From positions 1 to 7,929 of the forward strand of contig JALOMN010000061.1 of the NCBI GenBank assembly GCA_025455445.1: DNA of 7,929 nt. Direction: 5' to 3'. Shown here in pieces: positions 5,143 through 7,929 of this stretch; position 1 is the first letter of the stretch; each line of letters starts with the position of its first letter. The position numbers were made by a program, and so were the translations under genes. Below the pieces are notes generated by a model. That model worked only from the letters and a program-made list of their open reading frames with translations, ran no database searches and was not told the DNA's origin. This DNA comes from Cyclobacteriaceae bacterium. GTDB lineage: Bacteria; Bacteroidota; Bacteroidia; Cytophagales; Cyclobacteriaceae.

Positions 5143-6579
5143 ATGAAAAGGATTAAAATCAAGGAGTTATTGAATACAAGCCCAGGCGGGCAGATGGTAA
5201 AAGTGGAAGGTTGGGTGCGCACATTTCGCAACAACCAGTTCATTTCAATCAATGATGGTTCAACCATTCAAAATCTGCAGGCGGTTATAGAATTAAACCA
5301 ACTTGATGAAGCCACACTAAAGCGAATCACCACAGGTGCCTGTATATCACTAAAAGGCGAATTGATTGCCTCACTTGGAAAAGGTCAGGCCGTAGAGGTG
5401 AAAGTGCAGGAACTGACTATTTTGGGTGATTGCGATCCGGAAGCGTTTCCACTTCAACTTAAAAACCGCCCAAGCCTTGAATATTTGCGTGAAATCGCTC
5501 ACTTGCGGGCCCGCACCAACACATTTGGCGCAGTGATGCGCATACGGCATGCAATGGCCTTTGCCATCCATAAATTCTTTAACGATCGGGGTTTCTTTTA
5601 TATCCATACACCCATTATTACAGGCTCCGATGCAGAAGGTGCCGGTGCCATGTTTCGGGTTACTACACTTGATTTAAATAACCCTGCCCGCGATGAACAA
5701 GGTCACATCAATCACAAAGAAGATTTTTTTGGAAGAGAAACCAACCTTACCGTTTCCGGCCAGCTGGAAGGAGAAACCTATGCACTTGCATTAAGTGAAA
5801 TCTATACGTTCGGCCCCACATTCCGTGCTGAAAACTCGAACACTACGCGCCACCTTGCAGAGTTCTGGATGATAGAACCTGAAATGGCGTTTTATGATAT
5901 ACAGGACAACATGCAATTGGCTATGGATATGTTGCAATACCTGGTGCGCTATGCCTTAGAAAACTGTAAAGAAGATTTAGAGTTTTTAAATAAGCGCGCA
6001 CAAGATGAAGACGCAACAAAGCCGCAAGATCAGCGAAGTGAATTAAGTCTATTGGATAGACTGAAGTTTGTTACTGAAAATGATTTTCAAAAATTAAGCT
6101 ATACCGAAGCGATTGATATTCTTAAAAATTCAAACCCGAATAAGAAAAAGAAATTCCAGTACCTGGTAAATGAATGGGGTGTGGATTTGCAGTCGGAACA
6201 TGAACGATTCCTGGTAGAAAAGCATTTTAAAAAACCAGTCATCTTATACAATTATCCTAAAGACATCAAAGCATTTTATATGCGACAAAATGAAGATGGC
6301 AAAACTGTTGCTGCCATGGATGTACTTTTTCCGGGAATTGGCGAAATCATTGGTGGCTCGCAACGCGAAGAGCGTTATGACAGATTATTAAAGCGTGTGC
6401 AGGAATTAAACTTACCTGAAAAAGAATTGTGGTGGTATATGGAATTACGAAAGTTTGGCTCCGCACCTCATAGTGGCTTCGGTCTTGGCTTTGAGCGGTT
6501 AATGCTATTCGTTACAGGCATGACCAACATTCGGGATGTGATACCATTCCCACGTTTTCCCGGAAATGCAGAGTTCTAA
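5143..6579 (+). CDS. asnS: Asparagine--tRNA ligase
   Basis: This 478-residue class IIb aminoacyl-tRNA synthetase joins asparagine to tRNA-Asn using ATP in the cytoplasm. The N-terminal OB fold that reads the anticodon spans about 1-105, with [20 protein letters not shown] at 21-40. Motif 1 is near [20 protein letters not shown] (145-164). Motif 2 is [20 protein letters not shown] (227-246), where the AEFWM form is typical of AsnRS. Motif 3 is [15 protein letters not shown] (445-459). The protein ends in PRFPGNAEF, close to the conserved AsnRS terminus PRxPGNAEF. An insertion between motifs 2 and 3 (about 275-345, rich in Lys and Asp) is of the size usual in this family. The ATG at 5143 begins the OB fold properly; no Shine-Dalgarno sequence is present. 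It is transcribed divergently from rpoN and ends in a strong terminator. Its presence suggests direct charging of tRNA-Asn rather than only the indirect amidation route. Confidence 0.98.
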   Translation: MKRIKIKELLNTSPGGQMVKVEGWVRTFRNNQFISINDGSTIQNLQAVIELNQLDEATLKRITTGACISLKGELIASLGKGQAVEVKVQELTILGDCDPEAFPLQLKNRPSLEYLREIAHLRARTNTFGAVMRIRHAMAFAIHKFFNDRGFFYIHTPIITGSDAEGAGAMFRVTTLDLNNPARDEQGHINHKEDFFGRETNLTVSGQLEGETYALALSEIYTFGPTFRAENSNTTRHLAEFWMIEPEMAFYDIQDNMQLAMDMLQYLVRYALENCKEDLEFLNKRAQDEDATKPQDQRSELSLLDRLKFVTENDFQKLSYTEAIDILKNSNPNKKKKFQYLVNEWGVDLQSEHERFLVEKHFKKPVILYNYPKDIKAFYMRQNEDGKTVAAMDVLFPGIGEIIGGSQREERYDRLLKRVQELNLPEKELWWYMELRKFGSAPHSGFGLGFERLMLFVTGMTNIRDVIPFPRFPGNAEF

Positions 6580-6611
6580 AAAAAACACCCCAATGATTGG
6601 GGTGTTTTTTT
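6578..6611. terminator. Bidirectional intrinsic terminator between asnS and the stress protein gene
   Basis: CACCCCAA (6586-6593) pairs perfectly with TTGGGGTG (6597-6604) around a TGA loop, flanked by an A-run on the left (6578-6585) and a T-run on the right (6605-6611). The A and T runs serve as T-tracts in the two directions. It begins within the asnS stop codon and lies 12 bases beyond the end of the convergent gene, so it can end both transcripts. Confidence 0.95.
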
Positions 6612-6622
6612 ATCATAAAAAC

Positions 6623-7453
6623 TTACTTGCGCTTCACCGCCAGCAAAGGTATGGTGCCCTGATATGCCAGTTTTCGGGTAACACTCCTGCCAAAAAGTTT
6701 TTCTTCCAGGCTGAGTTTGTGCGTAAAAGTAGTGAGTAAATCCGCTTTTGTTTTTTTGATATACTTGTCAATGGCGGTAGTGATATCATCATCCAGTATG
6801 AATTGAAAATCGAGTTTATCATAACCCATCTTCTGAATAATTTCTTCCACGGTATTCTTGGCAGCTTCCAGTTTCTTATCCATTACTGGTGCAACATGAA
6901 TCATATGAACCGTTGAACCAAAAATCCGCGCAAACTCAACAATGGTATCCAGTTCTTTCTGAACATTTTTCAAATCAGAGGCATACACAATATGTTCCAG
7001 GTTTCTGAACTTGGCCAATTCGGGAATTGCCAACACAGGCACGCGGCATTCATCAATGACTGAAACCGTAGTGCCGCCTAATCTTGCCTTCTTCAATGCC
7101 GATGCCCCCTGCAGGCCCATCACCACCATATTAGTATGATTTTTATCTACATACTTGCGCACCATTTCTGCTACTGTGCGCGCGCGAACTGCCTTATACT
7201 GAATGGCATAATTTCCTTTGATATGGGAGGTAATGTCCTTTACCAATTTTGCTCCCTCCTCTTCTGAAATATGCGCAATACTTTTTTCAATCTGGCGCAA
7301 CTTGAGATTGGCCTTGGGTGTACCTTCAACCCGCACAATATTTAAAATGGTGAACTCGGCATTCAGATTAGCAGCCATTTTCACCGCATAATGCATGGCA
7401 ACTTTTGATAACTGAGAGAAGTCAGTAAGTAAAACGATTTTGGGGCCTTTCAT
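6623..7453 (-). CDS. Tandem universal stress protein (two UspA domains)
   Basis: This 276-residue cytoplasmic protein carries two UspA-type alpha/beta domains, at about 1-144 and 152-276. Domain 1 begins KIVLLTDFSQLSKVAMHYAV (5-24), with the conserved Asp11, and contains MGLQGASALKKARLGGTTVS (112-131), which approximates the ATP-binding pattern G-2x-G-9x-G-(S/T); here G113, G116, G126 and T128 fit, with one extra Gly. Domain 2 has the start strand HIVYASDLKN (154-163) with Asp160, but the matching loop THKLSLEEKLFGRSVTR (244-260) lacks the G-2x-G. Only the first domain is therefore likely to bind ATP. Such proteins support survival under starvation or stress, but the partner is unknown. The ATG at 7453 has no Shine-Dalgarno sequence. 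A good promoter match about 115 bases upstream predicts a long leader with inverted repeats. The gene converges on asnS and shares its terminator. Confidence 0.92.
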   Translation of the reverse strand: MKGPKIVLLTDFSQLSKVAMHYAVKMAANLNAEFTILNIVRVEGTPKANLKLRQIEKSIAHISEEEGAKLVKDITSHIKGNYAIQYKAVRARTVAEMVRKYVDKNHTNMVVMGLQGASALKKARLGGTTVSVIDECRVPVLAIPELAKFRNLEHIVYASDLKNVQKELDTIVEFARIFGSTVHMIHVAPVMDKKLEAAKNTVEEIIQKMGYDKLDFQFILDDDITTAIDKYIKKTKADLLTTFTHKLSLEEKLFGRSVTRKLAYQGTIPLLAVKRK

Positions 7454-7530
7454 TGGTTTGGGTGGTTAAGTCAGAATTTATTTCATCCCTGATTTAATTT
7501 AAACTCTACTACTGCATGTTATGTTTAGCG

Positions 7531-7569
7531 GAAATCATTAAATAATGAATTTCACATATAATAAATTCA
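7531..7569. repeat. Two overlapping inverted repeats in the stress-protein leader
   Basis: GAAATCATTA (7531-7540) pairs with TAATGAATTTC (7543-7553), with a one-base bulge and a two-base centre. TGAATTT (7546-7552) pairs with AAATTCA (7563-7569) across 10 bases. They overlap, so they are mutually exclusive as RNA hairpins. They lie at or just after the predicted start of the stress-protein transcript and could be operators, leader structures or chance features of AT-rich DNA. Confidence 0.3.
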
Positions 7570-7599
7570 AAATTATACTTTTAGCCATATTCCAACAAA
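7568..7599 (-). promoter_or_regulatory. Bacteroidota-type promoter of the stress protein gene
   Basis: On the minus strand TTTG (7599-7596) is followed after 20 bases by TAATTTTG (7575-7568), matching -33 TTTG and -7 TAnnTTTG. The predicted start is about 7562, which gives a leader of about 110 bases before the ATG at 7453. The divergent peptidase gene starts at 7671, about 100 bases on the other side. Confidence 0.65.
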
Positions 7600-7670
7600 A
7601 AAAGTACTTGAGCGGGCACCATTTGCCAACATTTGGAGTTTATTTTGTCTTGTCGTCTAAATCAAAGAAT

Positions 7671-7929
7671 ATGAAATCACATCGTCTGATCCTTTTGTCA
7701 CTGCTGGTTCTCACAGGTTATTATGGTAGCGCCCAGACAATAGAAGAGAAGAATATAGAAAAGCATATCAAGGCATTGTCAAGCGATGAAATGCAGGGAA
7801 GGCAAACCGGATCGGAAGGCGAACGTCTGGCCCGTAATTATATAGAGAAAGAATTCAAGAAACTTAAGCTCACTCCAAAAGGAAGTGAAAGTTATTCACA
7901 ATCATTTACATTCAAGGGCGGCAATCATG
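7671..7929 (+). CDS. Start of an exported M28-like peptidase, cut by the window edge
   Basis: The reading frame is open from ATG 7671 to the end of the window, giving the first 86 residues. It begins with a Sec signal peptide: MKSHR, a hydrophobic core LILLSLLVLTGYYG (6-19), and likely cleavage after SAQ at residue 22. The next part, HIKALSSDEMQGRQTGSEGE (32-51) followed by ARNYIEKEFKKLKL (54-67), closely resembles the N-terminal segment of secreted M28-family zinc aminopeptidases (the xLSSDexxGRxxGsxGe pattern preceding the catalytic domain). The zinc ligands would lie further on and are outside the window, so activity cannot be judged. It would act in the periplasm or outside the cell on peptides. 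Upstream, a TAnTTTG-like word at 7641-7647 is one base short of consensus and no ribosome-binding sequence is seen. The gene is divergent from the stress protein gene, with 217 bases between. Confidence 0.8.
   Translation, partial: MKSHRLILLSLLVLTGYYGSAQTIEEKNIEKHIKALSSDEMQGRQTGSEGERLARNYIEKEFKKLKLTPKGSESYSQSFTFKGGNH

Noticed and set aside
5130..5156. An 8-codon frame (ATG at 5130) overlapping the asnS start out of frame, with one Asn codon, resembling a leader peptide.
   Set aside because: No ribosome-binding site, only one Asn codon, and no attenuator hairpin nearby; Bacteroidota are not known to use this for asnS.
1..7929. CRISPR arrays, insertion sequences, attachment sites or a defence/phage module.
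   Set aside because: No regularly spaced repeats, transposase-like frames, terminal repeats or recognisable defence domains were seen; the genes are housekeeping or envelope-related.

Overview
The window looks like ordinary chromosomal DNA of a Bacteroidota bacterium, probably of the Cytophagales/Flavobacteriales type. The evidence is the recurring Bacteroidota housekeeping promoter (TTTG, about 19-20 bases, then TAnnTTTG), the near absence of Shine-Dalgarno sequences, a tRNA gene without an encoded CCA end, a small outer-membrane beta-barrel protein, a sigma-54 gene and a tandem universal stress protein. No mobile element, CRISPR array or clear sign of horizontal transfer was seen.

Layout, left to right. 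1-174 is non-coding as far as can be seen. 175-985 is a two-gene unit: an ECF-type sigma factor whose last 8 bases overlap the start of an 84-residue single-pass membrane protein of unknown function. 1119-1273 is a complete tRNA-Arg(ACG) unit with promoter, tRNA and intrinsic terminator. 1332-2084 encodes an exported outer-membrane beta-barrel protein. It is convergent with, and directly abuts (no base between the stop codons), a minus-strand cluster that reads in transcription order rpoN (4955-3489), a PAP2-family membrane protein (3492-2878, TTG start overlapping the rpoN stop) and a PaaG-type crotonase (2867-2085). Divergent from rpoN is asnS (5143-6579), which ends in a strong bidirectional terminator shared with a convergent tandem universal stress protein (7453-6623). 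Divergent from that, at the right edge, is the beginning of an exported M28-like peptidase (7671 onward, cut by the window).

How the genes relate. Most are housekeeping: arginine decoding, asparaginyl-tRNA synthesis, sigma-54 transcription. The tight spacing of rpoN, the PAP2 protein and the crotonase predicts one transcript joining a global sigma factor to envelope-lipid and acyl-CoA chemistry, but the sequence does not show why they are joined.

I found no convincing undescribed multi-gene system. The best candidate for new biology is the overlapping sigma/small-membrane-protein pair, where the small protein sits in the usual anti-sigma position but does not resemble a known anti-sigma family. 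Other leads are an 18-base palindrome covering the rpoN start codon, an A19-U56 replacement of the near-universal G19-C56 pair in the tRNA, nested inverted repeats in the stress-protein leader, and a hairpin embedded in the 3' coding end of the crotonase gene.
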